Positions 7,552 to 15,529 of a stretch of DNA of 20,939 nt are shown here, piece by piece. How positions within the stretch are numbered: the stretch's first letter is position 1; every line of letters starts with the position of its first letter. The notes under the pieces were generated by a model. That model made no database searches and was not told where the DNA came from. It saw only the letters and a program-made list of their open reading frames with translations. Source of the DNA: Candidatus Rifleibacteriota bacterium (GTDB lineage: Bacteria > Riflebacteria > Ozemobacteria > Ozemobacterales > Ozemobacteraceae); NCBI GenBank assembly GCA_022704885.1, contig JAKJFO010000055.1, forward strand, positions 1-20,939, in the 5' to 3' direction. The translations under genes were made by a program, and so were the position numbers.

Positions 7552-7608
7552 ATGTATAAGCACCCGAATTGCAGTGTTATCGCCTCCATCTGCGCAGAAT
7601 ATCTGTAA
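7552..7608 (+). CDS. 18-residue peptide ORF behind a perfect Shine-Dalgarno (leader peptide or small peptide gene)
   Basis: The ORF encodes MYKHPNCSVIASICAEYL. AGGAGG (7538-7543) is a full consensus ribosome site, 8 bases before the ATG. It lies about 36 bases downstream of the predicted transcription start of a consensus promoter and ends just before two hairpins, the second a strong terminator. The product has two Cys seven positions apart and no signal sequence. It has no run of identical codons of the kind used in amino-acid attenuators. It might be a secreted or modified peptide (the ABC exporter follows), an attenuation leader, or the coding part of a dual-function small RNA. No family was recognised. 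The expression signals are strong, but the function is unknown. Confidence 0.6.
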   Translation: MYKHPNCSVIASICAEYL

Positions 7609-7625
7609 CTGAAAGCCGTTTTCAG

Positions 7626-7659
7626 AAGCGGGTTGCCTTATGGAGGCAACCCGCTTTTT
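7626..7659 (+). terminator. Strong rho-independent terminator
   Basis: GCGGGTTGCC (7628-7637) and GGCAACCCGC (7645-7654) form a perfect ten-pair GC-rich stem with a 7-base loop, followed by TTTTT (7655-7659). Two flanking A-T pairs can extend it. It lies between the short ORF and the ABC exporter genes. Confidence 0.92.
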
Positions 7660-7717
7660 GCGTCTCGAACCCTTAATCCCGCCATCGCCACAATTAACAA
7701 CACGGGAGAATAAAAAT

Positions 7718-7750
7718 ATGAACAAATCAAACAAAACCAGGAACAGCTGA
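7718..7750 (+). other. Possible 10-codon ORF upstream of the ABC exporter
   Basis: GGGAG lies 10 bases before an ATG that opens a ten-codon frame, MNKSNKTRNS, ending in TGA. The 7660-7811 interval otherwise holds no clear promoter, only a small hairpin CTCTT/AAGAG at 7782-7796. The exporter gene itself has no good Shine-Dalgarno, so a short upstream ORF could matter for its translation. The evidence is weak. Confidence 0.2.
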
Positions 7751-7811
7751 CAGACAAAAACACTACCCGGCTTCTCACGGCCTCTTAACTCAAGAGAAAC
7801 TCTAAATATAT

Positions 7812-9617
7812 ATGTCCAGTAAAAATAGTAATAAATCGGTATTAAAAAGACTGCTGCCCTATTTCAGCCCATATCTCGGGCAGATAGGCATCGTCATGCT
7901 CACCATGCTGGTGGTTACGGCAGTGCACCTGATCAGGCCGATGATTCTGCGCTCGATTATCGATACCGCGATACCGCAAAAAGATGTTGAAATGGCGCTC
8001 AAACTCGCCGGATTCTTCATTCTCTGCCTTCTCGTCGGTGCGGCGACTCTTTATGCCCGCGTAAAAATCATGGCGCGAATCGGTGCCGAAATGGTGGCCG
8101 GAATCAAAAGCAAGCTGTTCGCGCACATTCTCGGACAAGGCATGCGCTTCTTCGACCAGAACCAGAGCGGCAAACTGATAACACGCACCGAATCAGACAC
8201 CAATCAACTCAAATCGCTGTTCACGCAATCTTCAGCGCAGCTGTTCGCCAGCGCGTTGCTGGTGTTCGGCACGGTCATTGTGCTGTTTCGCGAAGACGCC
8301 AGAGTCGGTATCTTTGCACTGGCAGCCATGGTCGTAGTTTCGCTGCTGTTGTTTTTTTATCTGAGTTACATCAGATCGCTTTACACGAAGGTAAGAGAAA
8401 AAGGCAGTCAGTTGACCGGCTATCTGACCGAATACATTCAGGGCGTGCCACTGATCAAGGTGCATGGCCGCGAAACCGACATCATGAGTAACATGCATAA
8501 CTTCAATCAGGACAAAGCCGATCTCGAATGCCGGGCGGCCTTCATTGAATACGCACTGTTCTCGCCGAGTTTCAGGTTCTGCACCGAAATCGGATCGATA
8601 ATGATACTCTTCGCTTACTGCAGCACGCGGGTGTTCGAGGGCACCATGACCGTGGGAACCATGGTCATGTTCATCGAGCTGATGCGCCAGTTCTTCAGAC
8701 CACTCGAAAGCCTGGTCGAAGTTCTCGCCCAGATGCAGACTGCTCTGGCGGCCGGTGTGCGCCTGTTCGACATTCTCGATACCGAACCGGCAGTGCGTGA
8801 CAATGGCGAACTGGCACCCGAACTGTCGCTCGAAAAGAGTATCGAATTCGAAGATGTCAGCTTTGCCTACGACAGTGAGATCGTGCTCAAGAACGCTTCA
8901 TTCTCGATTCCTCGCGGCCAGCAGCTTGCGATAGTCGGGGCCAGCGGCTCGGGCAAAACGACCTGCATCAATCTGCTGCTGCGCTTCTATGACCCAACCA
9001 GCGGGCGCATAACCGTCGATGGCCGGGATATCGCAAGTGTCAGGCTGATCGACTGGCGCCGCAAAATCGCGCTGGTTCTTCAGGAGATCTATCTGTTCCC
9101 GGGCACGATAATGGAAAACCTCAAGGCGTTTCATACTGACGTCGATGACGAAACTGTGATCAAAGCAGCCAAAGAGCTGGGAGCGCACGAATTCATCATG
9201 AAACAGCCGCAGGGCTACCAGACAGTGCTGGCCGAGCGTGGCGGCAATCTGTCTTATGGCGAGCGCCAGCTGCTGTCATATACGCGGGCAATGGTCAAAA
9301 ATCCTGATCTGCTGATTCTCGACGAAGCGACTTCGTCAGTAGACGTAATCACCGAACGCGAACTGCAGAATTCGATGGAAAAACTTATGCAGGGTCGCAC
9401 CTGCATAGTCATCGCCCATCGTCTCAGCACGATTCGCAAGGCCGACCGCATTCTCGTCTTCGAAAAGGGCCTGCTCATTCAGCAGGGTAATCACGAAGAT
9501 CTGATGCGTCAGCAGGGCATCTACAGCGAACTGGTTGCAATTCAAACCGGCAGCGATCTGCGCAACGGGTTTTCCGAACTTGAGGAAAACGGTGAAGTAA
9601 AAGGAGCTGTTGCATGA
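7812..9617 (+). CDS. ABC exporter half-transporter, consensus Walker B subunit with non-canonical signature
   Basis: This 601-residue type IV ABC exporter half has an N-terminal six-helix membrane domain (about residues 20-320) and a C-terminal ATPase domain (345-580). Motifs are Walker A GASGSGKTT (376-384), Q-loop Gln424, signature LSYGE (480-484), Walker B LLILDE with catalytic Glu505, and H-loop His536. The signature departs from LSGGQ, while the catalytic Glu is intact. The partner gene shows the reverse, as in heterodimeric exporters of the TM287/288, BmrCD and LmrCD kind that move lipids, drugs or peptides. No C39 peptidase domain is present. The stop overlaps the partner start by 4 bases (ATGA). 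ATG 7812 lacks a good Shine-Dalgarno (AAGAG is 15 bases away). The substrate cannot be told from sequence. Confidence 0.95.
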   Translation: MSSKNSNKSVLKRLLPYFSPYLGQIGIVMLTMLVVTAVHLIRPMILRSIIDTAIPQKDVEMALKLAGFFILCLLVGAATLYARVKIMARIGAEMVAGIKSKLFAHILGQGMRFFDQNQSGKLITRTESDTNQLKSLFTQSSAQLFASALLVFGTVIVLFREDARVGIFALAAMVVVSLLLFFYLSYIRSLYTKVREKGSQLTGYLTEYIQGVPLIKVHGRETDIMSNMHNFNQDKADLECRAAFIEYALFSPSFRFCTEIGSIMILFAYCSTRVFEGTMTVGTMVMFIELMRQFFRPLESLVEVLAQMQTALAAGVRLFDILDTEPAVRDNGELAPELSLEKSIEFEDVSFAYDSEIVLKNASFSIPRGQQLAIVGASGSGKTTCINLLLRFYDPTSGRITVDGRDIASVRLIDWRRKIALVLQEIYLFPGTIMENLKAFHTDVDDETVIKAAKELGAHEFIMKQPQGYQTVLAERGGNLSYGERQLLSYTRAMVKNPDLLILDEATSSVDVITERELQNSMEKLMQGRTCIVIAHRLSTIRKADRILVFEKGLLIQQGNHEDLMRQQGIYSELVAIQTGSDLRNGFSELEENGEVKGAVA

Positions 9618-11434
9618 AACAGCCAGCAAAAGAAAGAAAACTAAGAAATAATCGAACCTACTACATAAAATGGATATGGAACGAATACCGCGCGCACTGG
9701 CGCATGGTGCTGTTCCTGCTCTTTCTGACCGTGCTCTCGACGATTATCGCGGTGCTGTTTCCGATAGTGCTGAAATATATCGTCGATGGCCTGGTCAGCG
9801 GTCTCGAAAGCTATCAGGCTGGGAAAATCACCCTGGCCGACGCACAGGGCGAGCGTAACCGCATGCTGCTGATGTTGCTGGCAATGGGGCTTGGCCCGGT
9901 ATTTTCGGGTATTTACCCTTATTTTCGGGCACGAATGAACGTGCTGTTCGAAGTCTATTTCCGCGAAAAATTCTTCGCAGAAATACTCTCAAAAGGGCAC
10001 CGCTTCTTTCTCAAGTTCCGCACCGGCGATCTGGTGACACGTCTCACCGAAGACATCAGAAGCTGGCCGCCAGGCTTGTCCTGGCTGTGCTGCTCAGGTA
10101 TCTTCCGCGCGGTCAACTCGGCCAGCATAATCTTCTTCTGCCTGGCGACGATGATGTATCTGAACTGGAAACTGGCGATTCTCGCCTGTATTCCGCTTCC
10201 GATAATGCTCTATATCTTTGTCAAACTTGAAACCAGCTTTGGCGAAAGCTTCAAAGAAGTGCAGGAAGGCATGTCAGAAACCAACGACTTTCTCGAAGCC
10301 GCCTATTCTGGCATCAAGATCATCACGTCGTTCAACTCGCAGCAGCAGCAGATCGGCCTGTTCGACCGGCTGATGCAGAAACGCATCAATCAGGAAATCC
10401 GGGTAGACACGCTCTGGGGCATGTTCATGGTATTTTTCGAGTTTCTCAACTACATCGGCGAGATTCTCGTGCTGATCTTCGGCGGTATCATGGTAATTCG
10501 CGGCGAACTGACGCTGGGCGCCTACTACGCCTTCTTCAGTTACCTCGGCATGATCATCTATCCGCTCATGGACATTCCGATGATGCTGGTGACGCTTACG
10601 CAGGCCTGCGTGTCGATCGACCGCCTCGAAGATCTGCAGGAAGCCGACCGCGCCTGGCAGCAGCTCGATTCTGACGGCAGCGCCGACATAGCCAGCATCG
10701 AAAGCATACGTTTCGAAAACGTAAGCTTTCAGCACAACACGCTTGAGAAGCTCGAAAGCGACAAAGAGCCTTTCGCGTTCAAAGATCTCAACTTTGAATT
10801 GCGCAAAGGCGAAAAAGTTGCTGTTGTCGGCCAGATCGGCTCAGGCAAGACCACTCTTCTGAACCTGATTTCGGGAGTCATGAAACCTGATGAAGGGCGC
10901 GTGATGATCAATGGCACGCCTCTGACAGACGTCAGAAAACAGTCTTTCCGCGACAAGATCGGGTATATTCAACAGGAGCCGGTAATCTTTTCTGAAACGA
11001 TCAAAACCAACATCGACTTCTGGCGCAATCAGCCAGAAGCGCTGATTCAATCGTGTGCGCGTCTGGCGCAGTTCGAAAAGGAAGTGCTGGCGTTTCCGGG
11101 CGGCTATACCGAACCGGTCGGGCAACGCGGCGTTACCCTGTCGGGCGGCCAGAGGCAGCGCCTGTCGATTGCGCGCGCGCTGGTCGGGCGACCAGAACTG
11201 CTGCTGATGGATGACATCACGGCAAGTCTCGACGCTGCCAACGAAAAGAAGCTCTGGGCCGATCTCGCCGATGAATACGGCGCGATCACCTGTCTGATCG
11301 TAACGCACCGCATGGCGACAGCGATGATGGCCGACCGCATCATAGTGCTCAAAGACGGCCGCATCGAAGCGACCGGCACGCACGCCGAACTGATGGCAAC
11401 CTGCCCGACTTACGTAGACCTCGCCCACGCATAA
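9614..11434 (+). CDS. ABC exporter half-transporter, degenerate Walker B subunit
   Basis: This 606-residue partner half has a membrane domain at about residues 28-335 and an ATPase domain at 365-600. Motifs are Walker A GQIGSGKTT (406-414), Q-loop Gln454, a canonical LSGGQ signature (509-513), Walker B LLLMD followed by Asp534 where the catalytic Glu should be, and His565. The Glu-to-Asp change marks the non-hydrolysing site of heterodimeric exporters. Paired with the LSYGE signature of the upstream subunit, it would form the degenerate site, while LSGGQ from this chain completes the active site. AAGGAG lies 7 bases before the ATG. The gene overlaps the upstream gene by 4 bases and is followed directly by a terminator. 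The insert at about 375-386 between the first ATPase strands is a little longer than usual. Confidence 0.95.
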   Translation: MKQPAKERKLRNNRTYYIKWIWNEYRAHWRMVLFLLFLTVLSTIIAVLFPIVLKYIVDGLVSGLESYQAGKITLADAQGERNRMLLMLLAMGLGPVFSGIYPYFRARMNVLFEVYFREKFFAEILSKGHRFFLKFRTGDLVTRLTEDIRSWPPGLSWLCCSGIFRAVNSASIIFFCLATMMYLNWKLAILACIPLPIMLYIFVKLETSFGESFKEVQEGMSETNDFLEAAYSGIKIITSFNSQQQQIGLFDRLMQKRINQEIRVDTLWGMFMVFFEFLNYIGEILVLIFGGIMVIRGELTLGAYYAFFSYLGMIIYPLMDIPMMLVTLTQACVSIDRLEDLQEADRAWQQLDSDGSADIASIESIRFENVSFQHNTLEKLESDKEPFAFKDLNFELRKGEKVAVVGQIGSGKTTLLNLISGVMKPDEGRVMINGTPLTDVRKQSFRDKIGYIQQEPVIFSETIKTNIDFWRNQPEALIQSCARLAQFEKEVLAFPGGYTEPVGQRGVTLSGGQRQRLSIARALVGRPELLLMDDITASLDAANEKKLWADLADEYGAITCLIVTHRMATAMMADRIIVLKDGRIEATGTHAELMATCPTYVDLAHA

Positions 11435-11442
11435 CCAACTGC

Positions 11443-11472
11443 ACAGCGCCCGATTCAGGGCGCTGTCGCTTT
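11443..11472 (+). terminator. Rho-independent terminator after the ABC exporter genes
   Basis: ACAGCGCCC (11443-11451) and GGGCGCTGT (11458-11466) form a nine-pair stem with loop GATTCA, followed by CGCTTTT. It lies 8 bases after the exporter stop codon and separates that operon from the Uma2 gene. Confidence 0.82.
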
Positions 11473-11486
11473 TGCTGCCGGGTTTG

Positions 11487-11495
11487 TGTTACAAT
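11487..11495 (+). promoter_or_regulatory. Extended -10 promoter of the Uma2 gene
   Basis: TGT-TACAAT fits the TGnTAnAAT extended -10 pattern directly after the terminator. Transcription would begin near 11502, about 20 bases before the ATG. No clear -35 is present, because that position falls in the terminator tail. The spacing resembles that of the BMC operon promoter. Confidence 0.45.
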
Positions 11496-11521
11496 CGTTG
11501 AAGATTCGGGGAGGTGGTGTT

Positions 11522-12232
11522 ATGGCAGGAAACACACAAAGAGATGCGCATGAGGAACTCTCTTACGCTGATTATCTTAACTGGCCCAATGATGAGCGCT
11601 TTGAAATAATCGATGGCGTTTCGTATGCCATGAATGCGCCGTTGCGCATTCATCAGGAAATACTGGTTGAATTCGCCAGGCAATTTGCCAATCATTTCAA
11701 GAACAAGACATGTAAAGTCTACGTTGCTCCATTTGATGTTCGCCTTGCGAGCAGATCGAAAAGAAACGAAGAAATATTCGATGTTGTACAGCCAGACATT
11801 TCGATTATCTGCGACCCGGACAAGCTCGATGATAAAGGCTGCCTTGGCGCGCCTGATCTGATCGTCGAGATTCTTTCGCCGGCAACCATGTCTTATGACA
11901 ACGTCAAAAAACGCGCATTATATGAGAAAACCGGAGTCAGAGAGTTCTGGCTGGTGCACCCGACTGACGGCATGGTGATGGCCTACCGCCTAGAAGACGG
12001 TTTATATGGCAAACCCGAGATTTTTGACCGTTTATCGGGTGCGCAATCAGCCATTTTTCCCGATCTCAACATTGATCTGATCGAAGTGTTCGGCCCGGTT
12101 CCAGATGGCTATGTTGTAAAAGAAATTCCGATCGAATATGCGAGCAAACCGGCATCGAAAAGAAGCACTTCTCGCGCAAACGACAAAAAAAACAGAGCAA
12201 AAACCGTCGATAAGAAAAAACGTGAGAAATAG
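11522..12232 (+). CDS. Uma2 family (DUF820) PD-(D/E)xK nuclease-fold protein
   Basis: This 236-residue protein has the Uma2 fold. Glu28 lies in RFEIIDG, followed by PDISII (91-96, Asp92), then VEILSP with Glu116, then NVKKRALYEKTGVREFWLV with Lys129/Lys130. This is the PD-(D/E)xK nuclease arrangement. Uma2 proteins are widespread and multicopy in cyanobacteria and other environmental bacteria, but their cellular role is mostly unproven. The last 28 residues are a Lys/Arg-rich tail (KPASKR to KKKREK), probably disordered and possibly nucleic-acid binding. GGGGAGG lies 7 bases before ATG 11522, which fixes this start over an upstream in-frame ATG. The 3' end overlaps the start of the next gene by 11 bases, although the products look unrelated. 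Confidence 0.85.
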   Translation: MAGNTQRDAHEELSYADYLNWPNDERFEIIDGVSYAMNAPLRIHQEILVEFARQFANHFKNKTCKVYVAPFDVRLASRSKRNEEIFDVVQPDISIICDPDKLDDKGCLGAPDLIVEILSPATMSYDNVKKRALYEKTGVREFWLVHPTDGMVMAYRLEDGLYGKPEIFDRLSGAQSAIFPDLNIDLIEVFGPVPDGYVVKEIPIEYASKPASKRSTSRANDKKNRAKTVDKKKREK

Positions 12233-13964
12233 AACAGCGACAAGGATTCTACTGGCCTTTCTACTGGCATTTGCAGCAAACCTGACCGCAGCGCCCGATC
12301 TTGACCGCATGTTCCCGCAGACGCTAGACGAACGTTTCTTCAGCGACCTTATAAGCCATACCGGAAAAGAAAGAGCCGTATTTGTTGAACTGGCTGGCAG
12401 AGAAAAAGTGTTTTACCTGCGCCAGACCGCTGAGCATTTTATTATGCACACCAGCCTTGCAGAAGCCGAAGAAAAATTGCTGCAACCACAAGTTTTTGCG
12501 GGCAGAAAGACTCTTTTTTCTCCACTCAAGCAAAACGGTGAACCGCTGTATGAAAAAGGCATTGCCTGCACTTCAGACGGAATGCCAGAAAGAAATTCAC
12601 AGTGGCAATTTCTCTATGTACCGTTCAACGTCTGCGGAAAAAGCAATGATGCTTTTGTCAGCGACCTGGGTTATCTCAAAATCACCATCGACAATGCATA
12701 TCTGAGATCAGGAAGTGAGCTTGCGACCATACTCAAAGACCTGTTTGGCCGCAACACAGAGATTTGCCGGGAAGTCAGGCTCAATCGCTATTATCTATTT
12801 CGCGACAATTATTATGGGCCGGTAGAATTCATCAAGGACAGAACCTCAGACAGCATCATCTTTCCGCCGGTGCATAAAGCGACATTGAACAAAAGCATCT
12901 CAGATTGGGTCGAGAAGTCAGAAAAGGATCGCAAACTGGTCATTGAACTGATCGCACGCGAGAAGCAGCTGTATTCACAGGACATGCGTCTGAAACTTGT
13001 AATGGTGCCGGGGTTCGTCAAAATCAACTGGCAGTTTCTCGATAACACAGACATCGGCAGCGGCCAGAACCATCTGGTTTTTCTTTCGACCGGGCCTGGC
13101 ATCAACTATTTCGACGATCCATGGAAACAGCCCAGAAAAAATGTACCATGCCCCCGACTTTATTTTCACAAAGACATCGTTAATCTTGAAAGAATTCAGC
13201 TTTATCCGACATACAGTATAGAACCGAAAGAAAAGGGCACAGGGCGTCTCGCTGCCATAAATATCTTTCAAAAAACCACAGAACAGGGCGCTGAACTACA
13301 TAAAAAAGTTATCTGGTCGACCTCTGAACTTAAAAGCACCCTTCTGCCGGCACTTGAAGCAAGCCTTTGCCAATATGGGCTGACGAACTGCAGCGCTGAC
13401 CTTGAACCCGGCTTTGTTTTCAAACGTTGCTTCTTTAATGGCAACGTAGTTAACAACGAAATCAGAATCTACCAGACCGCCGCCGTGCGCGATTACACGA
13501 CAGCGATCATTGTACCACCAGATAGCGCCAGGGCTTATCGTCACGCATATCAGAGGGAACTGGCTAACACATGTGAGCACTGGGAATACAACTGCGGCGT
13601 TCACTTCAGCAGACTGTTCGTTGAGGCAACAGAAGCCAGCGACAAAGGCTTTCGTGAAACCTGGCTGATGATGATGCTTAAAGAGTCTCATCCCGTAATC
13701 TTTCGCATGATGAGCAGAGCCAGACATGATCGAAAAATGCGAGCCTTCGGCAAATTAGCCGACCAGGCAGCAGCACTGGCCCGACGACATGGCCGAAACT
13801 TCTTTTACACAAAGCATTTCAGTCATTACCAGGCCCTGAACAGTCAAAAATATGGGTTATGGCTTGAATATCTCGAGTCATACAGAAATCGCGACAAACT
13901 GAGCACACAAAGATTCAAACGCTTCGCTGAATTTTATCGATATCTGGAGAAAATATGCGATTGA
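12222..13964 (+). CDS. Secreted protein of unknown function with internal repeat
   Basis: This is a 580-residue protein from GTG 12222. The start is chosen because it places a classic signal peptide at the N-terminus: basic RNRTATR, hydrophobic ILLAFLLAFAANL, and likely cleavage after TAA before PDL. The longer frame from 12138 would bury that signal inside Uma2-overlapping sequence. The mature protein is soluble-looking. About residues 41-66 (SDLISH to REKVFY) and 227-251 (SDWVEK to REKQLY) share a pattern SD-x(9)-R-x(3)-x-E-L-x(2)-R-E-K-x(2)-Y, so the N-terminal half appears duplicated. The C-terminal third (460-580) is helical and basic, with many Arg and Tyr. No catalytic motif or family was recognised. 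It overlaps the Uma2 gene by 11 bases and the next secreted-protein gene by 10 bases, so the two secreted proteins are probably made together. The Shine-Dalgarno is weak. Confidence 0.78.
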   Translation: MRNRTATRILLAFLLAFAANLTAAPDLDRMFPQTLDERFFSDLISHTGKERAVFVELAGREKVFYLRQTAEHFIMHTSLAEAEEKLLQPQVFAGRKTLFSPLKQNGEPLYEKGIACTSDGMPERNSQWQFLYVPFNVCGKSNDAFVSDLGYLKITIDNAYLRSGSELATILKDLFGRNTEICREVRLNRYYLFRDNYYGPVEFIKDRTSDSIIFPPVHKATLNKSISDWVEKSEKDRKLVIELIAREKQLYSQDMRLKLVMVPGFVKINWQFLDNTDIGSGQNHLVFLSTGPGINYFDDPWKQPRKNVPCPRLYFHKDIVNLERIQLYPTYSIEPKEKGTGRLAAINIFQKTTEQGAELHKKVIWSTSELKSTLLPALEASLCQYGLTNCSADLEPGFVFKRCFFNGNVVNNEIRIYQTAAVRDYTTAIIVPPDSARAYRHAYQRELANTCEHWEYNCGVHFSRLFVEATEASDKGFRETWLMMMLKESHPVIFRMMSRARHDRKMRAFGKLADQAAALARRHGRNFFYTKHFSHYQALNSQKYGLWLEYLESYRNRDKLSTQRFKRFAEFYRYLEKICD

Positions 13965-15529
13965 GAATTATGCTGAGCATGCTCTGCCTGTTCAGCCTGA
14001 CTTCGGCCGATCTTACAGCTTTAACGCAGCCTAAAGCACAGATAACCAGTTACAGATTGATCGATGCCGACAGCATCAGCTTTTATAGCGGCACCAGCAT
14101 GGGCGTGCTGATACCCGCAGGTCAGAGCATCGAGTTCGTTGTACCAGAAGAATTCAGAAACAGACTGCCGAATTTTGCACGCATCAGACATCGCAAAGAC
14201 CGCAGCTTTCTCGCCGAAAATGTCCTGGAACACGATCCTGACAGCCCCTGGCTGTCGGTTTTATTCCACAATCCGCAGACTGATGAATGGGTGGTCTGGC
14301 AGGATCAGTTCGGGCCGGAGAAGCGCTCGGCACTGGCGGCGCCTTTTTCGCCAAAACAGAACACTCTGTATAATTTTCCTGAATACGTCGGCAGCTTTTC
14401 GCCCGACCGCGTCAGAGTCGTTAATCGCGGTGAAGGCGACCAGACAAAAGCAGTAGCCTCACTGCACGGCCTCGAAATCTATTATCTCAGTGCTGAGTGC
14501 AATTGTACAAACAAACGGGTAGTTAAAGAACACACAAGGCTCAACAGCATAACTCTGCACTACAAACTTGATACCCGGCATGGCCTGACGTTAAAACCGG
14601 CTGAGTGTTTTGAATTCGAGTTTCCAGAAGAGTTTAAACATCGTGATATTTTGCAGGTGATTCTGAAGCATCGCAAAGATCCAGCTCTAGCAGCTGACTC
14701 TGCGAACTATGACGCATACGATCCTGATGCAGCTTATATTTTATGCGAGGCACGCAGTTCGCTGAACAATTTATGGTACAAATGGGCCGACCGCTCAAGT
14801 ATTGCCAAATTTTCTGAGGTCAGACCGCCAGAAAACGCCGAAAATGAGACTTTGCACAACTGTCTGCGCACCTTCGGCTCGATAAAAGCAGATCGTTTTC
14901 GCCTGACCAATGTCGGTGAAGGCGACCCCCCAAAATCAGCAGCAAACATACATGAACTCGAAATCATGTTCTCGCCGGCCCGCACCGGCGAAATCATAAT
15001 CGAAAAAATATACACGGCAGAAACCTCGTTCAGCGATGTCAGAAGCAATAAGCCAGTGCCTTTGATTGGCGGGGGCCCAAGGCTGGGAGGCAGGTTTCCT
15101 GGCGCTCTGCTTCTCGGCAAAAGCAGGGTGGCACGCTTGCAGCAGCTCGCACAGCTGCCAGAAGAACACCGCTTTGAAATTGGAACAGGCGAAGACATTG
15201 ACGGCAATCTGAGGGTTGCGCTACCGCCCGGCTGCCATATCGAACTGATCGAAACAGCTATTGGCGATCTGGATATTACGAGCCTTGAATACAACAAAGA
15301 CGGATATTTTGGCCGCTCAGGGCAGGCTCAAGCCTCAATACTGATAGAGTCTGCAACAGGTTCGAAGATTCCCCTGAAAATGAACAACAACGTCGGTATG
15401 GCCGGAATCATCACCTACGGCGGCCCAGCCGAAGACTATCTGACCGGAGAGGGCGACCACCTGTTGATCGAAGTCAGCAACGACGAAGCCTTTCTGATGG
15501 GCTACAGGCTCATATTGAGCCGTTATTGA
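13955..15529 (+). CDS. Secreted protein with two tandem beta-rich repeats, unknown function
   Basis: This 524-residue protein has a signal peptide (MRLRIMLSMLCLFSLTSA, cleavage near residue 18). Two repeats follow, at about 32-178 and 195-339. Shared landmarks are FxxPEEF (62-67; 222-227), a HRKD block (79-82; 239-242), DPD (94-96; 256-258), and DR(V/F)R(V/L)xNxGEGD (151-162; 313-324) leading to K-x-A-x(3)-H-x-LEI. The pattern of alternating strands ending in the last block recalls galactose-binding or discoidin-like beta sandwiches, but that is inference. The last third (405-524) may hold a third, diverged copy (LPPGCHIE, then GEGDHLLIEV), after a Gly/Arg-rich linker (372-392). GGAG lies 5 bases before the ATG. 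The start overlaps the upstream gene by 10 bases. It is probably periplasmic or surface-exposed. Confidence 0.78.
   Translation: MRLRIMLSMLCLFSLTSADLTALTQPKAQITSYRLIDADSISFYSGTSMGVLIPAGQSIEFVVPEEFRNRLPNFARIRHRKDRSFLAENVLEHDPDSPWLSVLFHNPQTDEWVVWQDQFGPEKRSALAAPFSPKQNTLYNFPEYVGSFSPDRVRVVNRGEGDQTKAVASLHGLEIYYLSAECNCTNKRVVKEHTRLNSITLHYKLDTRHGLTLKPAECFEFEFPEEFKHRDILQVILKHRKDPALAADSANYDAYDPDAAYILCEARSSLNNLWYKWADRSSIAKFSEVRPPENAENETLHNCLRTFGSIKADRFRLTNVGEGDPPKSAANIHELEIMFSPARTGEIIIEKIYTAETSFSDVRSNKPVPLIGGGPRLGGRFPGALLLGKSRVARLQQLAQLPEEHRFEIGTGEDIDGNLRVALPPGCHIELIETAIGDLDITSLEYNKDGYFGRSGQAQASILIESATGSKIPLKMNNNVGMAGIITYGGPAEDYLTGEGDHLLIEVSNDEAFLMGYRLILSRY

Larger units (their letters stand above)
7516..7659 (+). 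ncRNA. Predicted discrete ~145-nt transcript carrying the short ORF
   Basis: The span is defined by the expected start point 7 bases after the consensus -10 and by the T-tract of the intrinsic terminator. The 5' leader has a tandem ATTTGA repeat. After the ORF comes a first hairpin, CTGAAA (7609-7614) with TTTCAG (7620-7625), then the terminator. The strong promoter and terminator suggest an abundant small RNA, whether its function is the peptide, the RNA, or premature termination ahead of the ABC genes. Confidence 0.5.

Noticed and set aside
7552..7608. Classical amino-acid attenuator leader
   Set aside because: The 18 codons contain no run of identical or pathway-specific codons, and the downstream genes are not biosynthetic. 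Other types of attenuation remain possible.
10841..11428. 195-codon minus-strand frame
   Set aside because: It is the antisense shadow of the second ABC exporter ATPase domain, caused by codon bias.
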